A stretch of 29,714 bases of DNA from Sperchopsis tessellata (Eukaryota; Arthropoda; Insecta; Coleoptera; Hydrophilidae), in assembly GCA_033557685.1 (NCBI GenBank), contig JAWQRN010000433.1, forward strand, positions 1 to 29,714, written 5' to 3'. This document shows positions 10,100-21,431 of the stretch, piece by piece. The notes under the pieces are model-generated. The model saw nothing but the letters and a program-made list of their open reading frames with translations. It made no database searches and was not told where the DNA came from. How positions within the stretch are numbered: position 1 is the first letter of the stretch; each line of letters starts with the position of its first letter. The position numbers were made by a program, and so were the translations under genes.

Positions 10100-10350
10100 T
10101 GGTATCTGGGATTTGACAAGTTATTCTAAAATTTTGTTTGTTCTCCAGTAGTTTGTTTTGACGTTTGCAAAGCAGTGATTTGTTTTGTTTTCCATGTGCT
10201 CCGGTTGGTTTTGTGCTATGTTGTCGTAGTTTCCACGAGCCTTTTGTTTTAGATTTTTAATCAGCATTTGCGTCTTAATTAAGCCCTGAAGATGAGGCAG
10301 ATGCCTCGAAACATGTTGGCTATTGCTCAATAAAGCAACTTAATATATAC
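10100..10350 (+). repeat. Retroelement-like 3' end carrying a hammerhead-like motif and AATAAA
   Basis: A T- and G-rich segment leads into the hammerhead-like fold (10282-10321), and an AATAAA signal follows at 10329-10334. This arrangement recalls the terminal repeats of Penelope-like elements or the 3' ends of other retroelements. No reverse transcriptase is attached, so it would be a solo end. The minus-strand frame over it has no known relatives. Confidence 0.45.
10282..10321 (+). ncRNA. Hammerhead-ribozyme-like fold (minimal type I layout)
   Basis: Parts in order: stem I strand AGCC (10282-10285), core CTGAAGA (10286-10292), stem II GAGGC/GCCTC (10294-10298 with 10303-10307, loop AGAT), core GAAA (10308-10311), a two-pair stem III AC/GT around AT, cleavage triplet GTT (10315-10317), and stem I strand GGCT (10318-10321). 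All core bases match the hammerhead consensus except one extra T at 10293 before stem II. Such minimal ribozymes are known in Penelope-like elements. Activity is not shown, and the extra base may impair it. Confidence 0.5.
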
Positions 10351-10429
10351 TGGTGTTTCCTTGGAAAATTTTCTATATTATTTTTATATCTTTTAAAAAC
10401 CAAATCTTGATTTATTTCGATTTTATAAG

Positions 10430-11945
10430 CTGAAGGAGTCAATAACATAAGACGTAATCAGATTGACTATTTTATGATAAATAATAGATATAAAAACGGT
10501 GTTAAATCAACAAAATCTTACCCCGACGCAGACAATGGTTCTGACCACAATCTAGTTGTAATTAAGGTCATAATCAAATTAAAAAATGATCAGAAGAAGA
10601 AACAACGTTCTTTACCTAATACAAGGCTCTTAAAAGGAAAAGATATTTACGATAACATCATGAAAAGCATGAAAAACGGTTTTGAAAAAATAGAACAAAA
10701 CGTCGATTAAAAATGTTGAACGAAACCACTAACAGCAACCTCAAAGTAAGTGATGATCATAAAAGAAAGAAATGGATGACCCAAGAAATTCTAAGCATCA
10801 TGGAAGTAAGGCGACAATTTTAAAATAGAGATAATACCAAATATAAAGAGAAAAACAACCTCATACAAAAAAAAATTATAAAATGTTAAACGAAGAATTT
10901 GCTTAAATTGAGGAATATAACAAAAAGTTCGACGTGTTTAATATGCATAAAAAGATAAAACATACCGGGGGCAAATACAGACGACAACAGCAGAGATCAC
11001 TACTACTGGATAAATATATAAATGAACTATTTGGAGGTCAAAGCCCAATCCAGTGTATCCAACCACAAGATGATAGCACACAGTATTCTCAAGTCAGAAG
11101 TGATAAACGCCATAAAGCTAATGAAAAGTGGTAAAGCCCCGGGGCCTGATGAAGTCTTTAGCAAAATATTAAAACTTGCAGATGACAAGGGTGTAGATCT
11201 GCTAGTGAAACTATTTAATTGAAATATATGACACAGGGCAAATACCAGAAGCCTGGCTAGAATCGACCTTTATTTCACTTCCCTAAACAACAAATGCAAG
11301 AAAATGTAAGAATTATAGAACCATCAGTCTAATGAGTCACGTGTCGAAAATATTTTTAAAAATAATCCATAAAAGAATGTACAGAAAATGTGATGATAAT
11401 ATAAAACAGAGCCAATTTGGATTCACAAATGGTTTTGGTACACAAAAAATCATTATGCCGTATACAACTCCTTGACGAGAGATGTCGTGATATGAATGTG
11501 AACCTACATCTGTGTTTTGTGGACTACGAAAAAGCCTTTGACAGGGTTCAACATGATAAAATAATGAAAATCTTGATGTCAAAGAGGCTTGATTCGAAAG
11601 ACATAAAAATTATTGGAAATCTATATTGGAACCAAAAGGCTGTCGTAAAAGTAGAAGGAAGAAATATTCGAAACACTGAAATTTGTCGTGGAGTCTGACA
11701 GGGTTGTATACTGTCACCGATTCTCGTTAACCTGTATTCATAATCAATCTTTGAGAATACATTGCACAATAGTGACAAAGGAATAACGATCAATGGACAA
11801 TTACTGAGCAATATACAATATACAGACGACACTATTAATTGTAGACAACATACAAGATCTACAAATATTAATAAGTAAAGTCAATGAGAGCAGCAACTAA
11901 CATAGACTAAATATTAACATAAATAAGACGAAAATATTAACATTC
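10430..11945 (+). mobile_element. RTE-like non-LTR retrotransposon, endonuclease end to reverse transcriptase
   Basis: It begins in the last endonuclease block (RRNQIDYFMINNRYKNGVKS, then YPDADNGSDHNLVV; the SDHN motif is typical of APE-type endonucleases). It continues through a Lys-rich linker to MKSGKAPGPDEV (~11120), a TFISLP and NYRTISLMSH block (~11260-11335), QSQFGFTNGFGTQ (~11408), CFVDYEKAFDRVQHDKI (11515-11565), RGV*QGCILSPILVNLYS (~11690) and YTDD (~11820), where the usual Ala is Thr. Stops and frameshifts make it inactive. It is the same superfamily as 5335-7499 but on the opposite strand and clearly diverged. Confidence 0.82.
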
Positions 11946-13095
11946 GTAAAACTCCAGTAGCACCAACATTGCTCAGCCGTTTCTAACAGTCTTTGTGTTT
12001 TAGATGTGTGCACTCTTATCTTAGCTGCATATGTCAATATTGGTCTTATCGTGGCTTTGAATATTCTTGAATTTGTTTCTACTTTTATGTGTTTGTTTCT
12101 CCATATTGTGTTGTTCAGGCATCCTGCAATCTTATTAGCCTTCTGTACTTGGTCCTTCACTTCTTTTTCAACATCTCCGTAACTTGATAATGTTGAACCT
12201 ACGTAAATCATTTCCATAACTTGTTTTATACTTACACCATCATTTTCTAATTTACATCTTATAGGTTCCTTGTTAATTACTACTGTTAGTTTTTTGGTTG
12301 AGATGATCATACTGAATTTTGTTGCCGTTGTGTTAAATCTGTGGACTGATCTTTGTACGTTGTCTTCGTCTTGAACTATTAGCACTGCGTCGTCCGTATA
12401 ACAGAGTACTTTCTCTTCTTTTGTCAACATTTTTTATTAATTCATGCATTATTAAATTCAATAGTAATAGCTTAAGGAGTCTCCCTGTCTAATCCCTGTT
12501 CCATTGCTTATTGGATCTTTTAGTCGTCCGTCTATTCTGGCTTCTATTATATTGTTCTTATAGATGTTTTCAATTGTTTTTATGATGTCTAACGGGGTTT
12601 TTTGTTATACAAGAGGTGGATTACATCTTTCAGTCTCACTCTGATGAATGCCTTTTTTAGGTTGACGAGACATAGGAAGGCTGGTTTGTTATATTCAATT
12701 GCATTTTCAGTAATTTGTCTTATTACGAATACTGCATCTGTGCATGAGTGCATGATCTTCCACTGCGAAATCCTTGTTGTTCGTCTGTAAATTTTGTTTT
12801 CTGGTTTATTTTTTCAGATAAGATTTTTATTGTTAGTTTGAAGGTGGTGTTCAAAAGATTTAATAATTTTCCAGCTGCTTCTATCACCCTTCTTGAACAG
12901 TAAGATTAGTATGCTTGTTTTTCATTATTTTGATGCTTGTGTTTTTGAGTTCTGTTGATTAATGTTGATTCGTTATTACTGTTCTGCCATACTTTAGGAG
13001 TTTGTTTGCTATTTCATCTCTCTTTTTTTTTGTTTCTTCAACCATTATATTAAATTCTCTCTCATTCATGTTAATTTTGCCTTTCATGGAAATTT
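11946..13095 (-). mobile_element. Non-LTR reverse-transcriptase relic converging on the previous one
   Basis: On the minus strand: an ITENAIEYNKPAFLC block with VNLKKAF (~12735-12640), GTGIRQGDSLS (~12503-12475), then the open frame 12430-11897 starting near LCYTDDAVLIVQDEDNVQRS. That frame runs through VGSTLSSYGD, KANKIAGCLNNTIWRNKHI and a thumb-like KATIRPILTYAAKIRVHTSK. YTDD replaces YADD and the AFDR motif is degraded (AFIR). It runs tail-to-tail with the plus-strand element at about 11945. Clade uncertain; the GIRQGDSLSP style is common in L1/RTE-type insect elements. Confidence 0.8.
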
Positions 13096-13099
13096 AAAG

Positions 13100-13693
13100 A
13101 AATATTATTACTAATATAATTAATTTAATTTGAATGTCAATATGACGTGAAACTTCATAAACTTCAAATAAAAAACCAATTTGTAGCTAAATAAAAACAA
13201 AAAAGTGCTCTAATAAAAATTTTATATTGGCAAATAAGTTGAAAACTTATGCTTAGTATTTGAGGAAAATCAAATCTTTAAAACTAGTATCTACAAATAG
13301 AAATTAATACTGCAAATAAGTACCGAAATGGAATGTATTCTTACATAACAGACAAACGAAAAGAGGACTGCGATAGGCAGCTCTAAACAGACCTACACTA
13401 CTAAATAGAGACAGACCGTTTAAAAAGATCTACCGATGTTACAAAACATTAACATTATGTACATTAAATATAATTAGTAAATGAAAATATATACTACAGT
13501 ACATATTGACTATTTCATATTGCAAATATTTGTATATAAAATAATTGGCATAATAAATTATTGTTATATCTAAGCAACATATAGTAAATATTTATATTAA
13601 AATATAATGCACTTAAGTAAAATAAAATCATTTGAAACTTAACAGATACAATCAAATCACTGAGTAGCATCTTCATGTTGCGGAATAGGTAGC
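13100..13693 (-). other. 3' untranslated region / downstream flank of FAM91A1
   Basis: This AT-rich stretch follows the stop codon on the minus strand. I see no canonical AATAAA on the minus strand here; AATATA-type variants lie around 13590. The mRNA 3' end cannot be placed. Transposon-derived sequence starts again below about 13095. Confidence 0.5.
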
Positions 13694-13804
13694 TCATTTT
13701 CCGGTCCATTCGCTGACTTTACCATTATCAAAGACTAGGTTTTGCCTGGGTAATGGGGTCAGACGACCTCGTTTTAAAATTCCCATATTTTCTCCTGGGT
13801 AATA
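13694..13804 (-). CDS. FAM91A1: FAM91A1 terminal coding exon and stop
   Basis: The acceptor is a long T-rich tract ending TTTTTTCAG at 13807-13805. In phase 0 the exon encodes 36 residues including LTPLPRQNLVFDNGKVSEWT, then TGA at 13696-13694. Vertebrate FAM91A1 has VPLPAKNLIFKDGVLSEWSGR at the same place, followed by a short extra tail that is absent here. The frame differs from the longest open frame over this interval, so open-frame scans miss it. A second AG ten bases inside (CCCAG|GAG) is out of phase with the upstream exon. Confidence 0.92.
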   Translation of the reverse strand, partial: YYPGENMGILKRGRLTPLPRQNLVFDNGKVSEWTGK

Positions 13805-16800
13805 CTGAAAAAACAAAACAATATAAAAGATTTGAGCTGTAAAAACTATGATTAAAGTTAAAGATGAAAGAAATATATAAAAAATTTAATCGTAATAGCA
13901 ACCGGTTTCGACCATTCAGGTCATACAATAATTATCTTGTCTATTTCATCATCGTTCGTAAGGGGCTTATTAGCACAGAATTACATGTTTTAGTATCGAA
14001 ACAGCTAAAAAGCTAAATTACATCCGGAGCACTAAGGCAAATTCGTCCCAATATAGCATTCCCTATTTACGGTATGAGCAGTCTACACCTTTTAAAATGA
14101 TTTTATAAATAAAATGCCACACTGTATATTTTGAATACTTTCGAATTTCAGAACATTCTAATTATATAAAACGCAGTTACCAACATTCTTTCACAGTCAA
14201 CTGTGAAACTTATTGGAAAAATATTTAGCCGTGCCTGAATAAGAGAGAAAAATCTACAGTGCAAGGCTTGAATTCCTGTGTGCATCTTGGAAAGTAATGA
14301 ATTTGTTGGTGTGACGATTATGAATAGATAAATTATTATTATAGGCAACCAGAAGTTTTTCTTCATGACCATCATAGAAATCTCCAAACAAAAGAAAAGT
14401 CCTCTGAAGAACCTAATAGGTATTGGGTTGAAGTGAAAGTACTGTCGTATTTTAAAGAAAACATTTGAATCAATTAAAAAAATATATATTTAATATTATT
14501 CAATAATATGATTTCCATTATTTGTATCAGCTTGTTTCAGATAACCTGTCAATTCCTCTTCTATAAAAGTTCTCGTCTTTGGAGAGAAAATAGTCGGCAA
14601 CTGCTTTAGAAACACTTTCAAAAAAATTACATTTTGTTCACGTCAGATAATTTTGCAGAGACCTGACTAGGTAGTAATCTGCTGGTGCAATGTCAGGTGA
14701 ATATGGTGGGTGACTAAGAACTTCCCATTCTAATGCACTAAGTTATTGTTGTGTCGCCACTGCGGTATGCGGTTTAGCATTATCATGGTGGAACACAATT
14801 CCTTTTCTGGACACTAATGCTGGCTTTCTTTTCTTGATAGCTACATGCAATTTATCGAGCTGGTTGCAGTACACATTCACATTGACAGTTTGTCCTTGTT
14901 TCAGTGTAATACACTGGACCTATCTATCTATCCCACCACAAACATAGCAGTACTTTTCTTTGATGAATATCTGGTTTTGCAAGAGTTTTTGACAATGTTT
15001 CAGGTTTTCTCTTAATATTCTCGCAAAGAACCCACTTTTCATCTCCAGTAATCAGCTTGTCCAAAAACGACTGCACATTGTGTTTAATGAGATGTGATGA
15101 GTATATTCTTACACGATCAGATAAATTCTTTTCGGTCACTTTGTATGGGACACAAATGCTTTGTTTTAAGACAAACCCAAGAGATTTAATGTGGTCTCCA
15201 GCAGTTGTATGATGGATGTAAAACTCTAGTTGTTAAATGTGGATAATGTTCCAACATGGACGGCAAAACATCGTTATCGATCTTGGATGGTCGTCCAGAT
15301 CGGGTACCTTCTTTTAAGCCCAGATCTCCGGAACGAACTTTTGTAAACCACTATGAACATTTACAACATATCTTCCAAAACTGCACATAAGTTTTCACAA
15401 ACAAATGATGCGTTGCCTCCTCTCTCGAACTCATACAACATACAATGTCGTAAATGCACTTTATTCACTGACATCTTCACTCTAAATATCATAAGTAACT
15501 GATGAATGGTACACAAAAATTCCATTTATATAGGTAAAAACCAATCCACATGACTCATTAGCACACGTGTTTTTTATTTACAAGCAAATTCACCTGTTTC
15601 TTTAAAATACGGCAGAACGTAAGAAAGCTGAAGAAGAAAATGAAAATGAAATAGTGGGAGACGATATCATAAAGGCACTGAGGAAACTAAAGTTAGGTAA
15701 GGCAGCAGGACATAACAGGATAAGCTTTCTAGGTGTATTAGGAATAAAGAATGGAAAGACTGGGAGGTTGCGATAGCAAGAAATGCTTTAATTACCAAGG
15801 TGTAACATTATTATGCAAAGTTAAAAAAATTTATGAGAGAATATTCAAAAGTAGGCTACGAAGGGAAGCTGAGTTGGAGTTTGAGGACGGGATGTGTGAA
15901 TTTAGATCAAACCAGGAGGCTCATGATCTTGTTTCTGTTATGAAACACTTGACTGAAATATCATAAAATCATGGTACAGAGGCGTACCTATGTGTCTTAA
16001 ATATGGAAAAGGCATTTGATCTGGTTAATAGAGGCTGTGAGATTTCCAGGAGAAGAGAAATGTAGATTCAAAACTGGTAGAGGCTATAAAATGATTTTAT
16101 AGAAATACAAGAAATTATGTGAGGTTGGGAAAAGCAATTTCCAATGAATTTATAACAAATGTTGATCTACTGCTGTTTTTAATAAGGATGGATGATGTGA
16201 TGAAGCAGGTAAAACAGAAAATATTTGTGATGGGCTATAGAAGATTGATTTCTGCAGAATACCTAATGCTGGCTACAAAGTCTGAAAGGGTGGACATCCA
16301 TGAAATTAAATTGTTGGAAAGAGGAAAACAATGGCGATATCAAGGGATGTAAAACAAGTGAGAATAAACTTGGGGCTCAAGTGGATTCTTATAAGTATCT
16401 GGGAGTCAGTGATATTAGCAGGGAATGAAAAACAAGATCCAGAGTTGAGTGTTCAAATTGAGTCGGGGCTAAATGTTAAGTGTTTTAATCAGTATTTGCT
16501 CCTAGTGTGGCATATGGTAGTGAGACATGGGTGCTGAGCGACAGATATCTTAATAGATTGTAGGCTGTGGAGATGAGGTATTTGAGATGATTAGTTGGAG
16601 TGTCAAGGATAAATAGAATAAGAAATGAGGTGATTTCAGGAAGATTGTCAATTAAACCATTAGAGACAGTTTTTAAAAATATTAGTTACGGTTGAATGTG
16701 AAGAAGATGGTAGGACGATTGCCTAGGAGTGTACTGGGGTCAAAAGGAACAGGGCTCAAAGTTGGAGGATGACCCAGGGTCACTTGACTGTACAGTGTAG

Positions 16801-19339
16801 GAAAGACACTGGCAAGAAGAGGAATTCTAGAATAAGCGAAGAGGATGACATACGTCAGGGGAGAGAGAAGAGCTGTAAGAATTGACTATGGATAATTCGA
16901 CACTAGAAATGGTATGGAAGGTTAAAGATAAAGAAAAAGATATTAAATAGAATAGCCAATTTTGTGAGCCTGTTAAACACAATTATGCAATATCAACTTT
17001 CCTTAGAAACTTTAACAAAAAAAAAAAAAATGGTTACATTGGCAATGTAAATTCATTTATTTTTATCAATATTGCTTATTTGTATTTCACGAGCTAATAA
17101 GATAGACCAACCGGAAAAAAACTTATTGCCATATTTCCCATTCAAAGGGAATGGTATAAGATTACTTAAGATTTGCAAATGGGACTGCATAGAAGTAACA
17201 TGGCAAAAGTCAACTATAATGTCACCTTGAATCATATATTTTGGTGTCTCGGTTTTTTTTCATATTTCTATTCATTTTTGAGATATTTAATGTGGCCCAT
17301 TATCAAATGATACAAAAATTCAAAAACTAGTATGTCTAAAAATGTACTTACTTGGCATTGAGATATAAATTCTAAGACAGTAGTTCCCAATTTTCGACTT
17401 GATTCTACCAGTTGATCTAAACTGAAAAGTAAACGAAATTTATTAATTCTTGTATATATATATGCGCTTACATTGAACATATCCAAACCAAATGGTGTTT
17501 CAATTATATAACTTTCCATTTCACATAAGATTTTGTATAACACAGCTTTTATCAACTGTACTAATGATAATTTCTTAAATTATATACAGGTATCCCTCAT
17601 ACAACACGGTACTTTTACAACACGATTTCGCTATAACATGATTTGAGAATTGCACCAAACTTTCTTGCATATGAATAATATATAACACGGTATTGTGAAG
17701 ACTCAAAAGTTCGGGGAAGTCCCAAGTTCTGTTTACTGCTGAGAGGCCTAACGTGATATAGCAGTTTGTAATTCACTCGCCACTGAGCGCATTACATGTA
17801 CGATGTTCTGTGTACGTTGTCGTTCATTGTTAATGTTAAAATTTTCTAGTATTATCAAACTTTTTTCATAATAATTTATTTGTTTTTAATTTAAACTTTA
17901 ACCCTAAATTAATATGACTAATAAAAGTAAATCTGCACCTCACAAAAGAAAATTTATTTCTTTGGAATCGAAGATTCAAATATTGGATCGACTTAAACAA
18001 GGGGAAAAGATATCATTCGTTTCTAAAAGTTTGCTGTTAAATTAGGCAACTGTCCGGACCATCAAGAAAAATGAGTAGAAACTTAGGACTAGCGTTGGCT
18101 CAGGATCTTCAGCTCCAATAATTGAAAAAATATTAAACATCTGGATAGATGATAGTAACAATAAACGGATTCCATTAGACCATAATGTAATCAAACAAAA
18201 GGCTCTCAAAATTTATAACCATTTAAATAAAACTGGAGAATCTTCCGTTAACCCTGATTTTGTTGCCAATAATAGTTGGTTCGAACTTTTTAACCACCGA
18301 TTCTCATAACATAACGTAGAAATTCCGGGGCAGAGTGCATCAGCTGGTACTGAAGCTGCAAGAAACTATCCAAAGGAACTAAGATAAATTACTGAAGAAC
18401 GCGGATATTCATCCCATCAAATATTCAACGCCAATGAAACAGGTCTTTGGTGGAAAAAGACAGAACATATATTTAAAAAAAAATTGCAAAAGATCATGTA
18501 ACGTTACTTATGTGCAGGAAAGTATCTGAGATAATATGATAAAACCCATGCTAGTTTACAGATCTGTTAATTCTAACATAATGAAACTAGTAGATAAATA
18601 TTCGTTGCCAGTATTTTGGAAAGCAAATAAACAAGACTGCCAATTTATTTAAAGAATGGTTTACAGGTTTTTTTGTGCCAGCCGTGGAACACTATGTAAA
18701 GAGAGAAGAATCTAGATTTCAAAGTTTTATTACTATTGGATAACGCTCCAGGCCATCTTGTTCCCTCAATACAACTTCTTTGATCCAGCCATTGGTCCTA
18801 GGAATTATATTTACTTTTAAAACTATCTACATTGGAAAATCGTTACAATGGATTTTAGAAAAAATTGATTCCAAATCTATCAAAATTATAGCTTTATCGC
18901 TGACAGAAGTAAAGCCGTCAACACTAAATGCGTGTTGGAATATATGGCCAGAGGAAATATAGTTCATCCGGTAGAAGTCTGAGTAGGTGAGATAGTAAAA
19001 CTTGCTAGATCAGTAGGAGATGAAGGTTTTGATGATACAAGTGCTGAAGACATACAAGAACTACTGTTAGAGGAAGAGGTCAATGAACACATTTAGAAAA
19101 TTACATTACACACTATAGATATACAATATATATGTATAAAGGTAGCCCTCGGTTTTAAGTTGATTCACAATAACTCCACATACTTACGTGTGGGGATTCC
19201 CCGATTTGATTGGGTAAGTACCACAAAAACTGGACTGGTTAGTGCTCCAGTGATAACGTATTTACCGAGCTGCTACGACGTACATCTATTAAATCCAGTT
19301 TTACTATTGAATCCATTTATTTTTTTTATTTAATATTTT

Positions 19340-19400
<61 letters not shown>

Positions 19401-21393
19401 TTAAAGTAAAAATACCCTGTCTGATAAAAGAAGTGCAGAAAAGTTATCTGAACATGGTGCTAAAAAAGCAAGCAGAACTATCACCATTGAAAAGAAGATG
19501 GAGGTGATTCGAAGAATGGAAAATAGACAAACACGTTCTAATGTCGTTAGAAGTATGAACTTACCTCCATCGACAGTTACTACCATTATGAAAAACGCAG
19601 ATAGAATAAAGCAGTCTGCACAACAATTTATGACAGTAAATGCAAAACAAGTAAGATATAGCAAAAGCAAACTTTTTGAAAAAATAGAAAAATGATTATC
19701 ATTATGGGTGTATGACTTAAATCAGAAAAACATTTCTCTCTCGAAGATCTTAAGACAAATGGACATAAAGAATTTTTGGGAAGCAAGTGTTGTTTATGAG
19801 ATTTAAATCTCGAAGTATCGTAGTGTCAAATTATGTAGTGTGGCGGCCAGCACGGATGTTGTGAGAGTGACTGCTTTTCCTCAAGAGTTTCTAGACTATG
19901 TAGAACAAGGCAATTATCCACCTGATCTCATTTTTGAAGTTGATAAGATTGGGCTTCACTAGAAAAAATTTCCATCACAAACCTTTATTTCCTGCGAAGA
20001 ATGTTCCGCACCAGTTTTTAAAGCTGCGAAAGATAGACTTACTCTTTTGTTAGGAGCAAATGTTTCCGGAACTTTGAAGCTTAAACCAATGTTGGTTTAC
20101 CATTCACAGACACCACGTGCTTTAGAGGATCTAAACTGTTGCCAGTCTATTGGAAATGGAACAAAAAAGCTTGGGTCACACGAGAAGTTTTTATAGATTT
20201 GTACACAAATTTTATTTGTCCTACCGCTCTTGTTAAGAAAATGATTTACTAGTCAAGGCACTTCTTCACTTGGACAATGCTCCTGGATATCCTCAAAACC
20301 TTGCCGAAGTAAGAACATCACTGGATGTCAGGTTGTTTACAAGCCCCCAAATACAACATCCCTTTTGCAACCAGTGGATCAGGGGTTTATTGCAACCTTT
20401 AGAGCCTATTACCTCCATTTATGAAAGTGGTGAGAGTCTTCGACACTTCAAAGAAAACATTTTAACACTAGTGGCAGTCATTTGATACTTTGAATGGCAT
20501 TAACAACATCAAGGCAGCTTGGAATGAAGTGCAGTAATGTGTTTAAAAGGAGTACGGTGCCCACTTCTGCCAGCATTTACGCACAAATTAGAGCATGAGG
20601 AGAATGTTATTGAAGACATTAGAAGGTTTGTGTGAAAGGTAGGATAGGAAGATGTTAAAGCTGAAGACGTAACAGAAGTTTTTGAGAGCCATAAACAGTC
20701 ACTCTCCAATAAAGACTTAGAAAAATTAGCCAAAGATTTAAGTTGTCAACATTCAGAGGAGGAGAAAGAAAACGAAAACCCTCTAAGTATTATAAAAACG
20801 AGCGATCTAGAGCTTATTCTTTCAACCATAGAAACCTAGACTGATGAACTCTGTGAGATAGATCACGAGAGGGAACGAAGTGCGAACATAAAAAGGAGTG
20901 TTATCACATCCATTGGACCTTATCCTGAACTTCTTAAAGAAAGAAAAAGAAAATCTAGATAGTTAACACTAGATTCTTTTTTCAAGAAAGATACAAGAGT
21001 TCTGAAACCGGGAACTTCAACATAGAAAAAATACCTCTATGAAATTTCACATTTTTATAATAAAATTTTGTTTTTGTTATTGTTATTGAGAATTTTATTT
21101 TATTTTTATAATTACATATAAATTTAATATTTTAATTATATAGTATTTTGTAAACTTCAAATATAATATTGCTATACTTTCATATGCCTATTTATTGACG
21201 ACGTGCATAATTGGGTTCATTTTACGCTGATTCAGTATAAGTCGGTTCTTTCAGGAACTGAAACTGGGCTTTGCTAAATTGTTTTCTGTTAGAGGTTGAA
21301 TATTATTTAAAGAAAAAAAAATTTAGACTTCAAGGTGCTATTTCTATTAGATAATGCGCCAAGTCAACCACAAGATTTAAGTCGTCCCAACGT

Positions 21394-21431
<38 letters not shown>

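Larger units (their letters stand above)
14423..15618 (-). mobile_element. mariner-family transposon, dead copy
   Basis: The left end, preceded by TA at 14421-14422, starts TTGGGTTG. An internal terminal repeat ACTGTCGTATTTTAAAGAAA (14441-14460) matches, in reverse complement, 15597-15618 at about 20 of 22 bases. The transposase reads right to left: N-terminal helix-turn-helix region (KVHLRHCMLYEFERGGNASF near 15455), GRPSKID (~15290), FLDKLITGDEKWVLCEN (~15065-15015) with the first Asp, FHHDNAKPHTA (~14790) with the second, and PPYSPDIAPADYY (~14705), giving 34 residues between the second and third Asp (the mariner D34D). At least two stops and several frameshifts kill it. The outer ~14 bases of the right repeat are missing. 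Confidence 0.92.

Noticed and set aside
10121..10330. Minus-strand 69-residue open frame
   Set aside because: It lies antisense to the hammerhead-bearing repeat; no protein similarity is seen.
13728..13928. Longest minus-strand open frame over the terminal exon
   Set aside because: It is the wrong frame. The conserved PLP...NLVF...SEW sequence is in another frame and in phase with the upstream exon.
17053..17235. A minus-strand open frame, and a 19-bp micro-exon (17166-17184) with splice-like ends, as the FAM91A1 terminus
   Set aside because: The micro-exon fits in phase only with the weaker inner acceptor of the last exon. The strong acceptor at 13807-13805 joins directly to the 17352 donor in phase 0 and gives a family-like terminus, so no extra exon is needed. 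The open frame's own C-terminus does not match the family.
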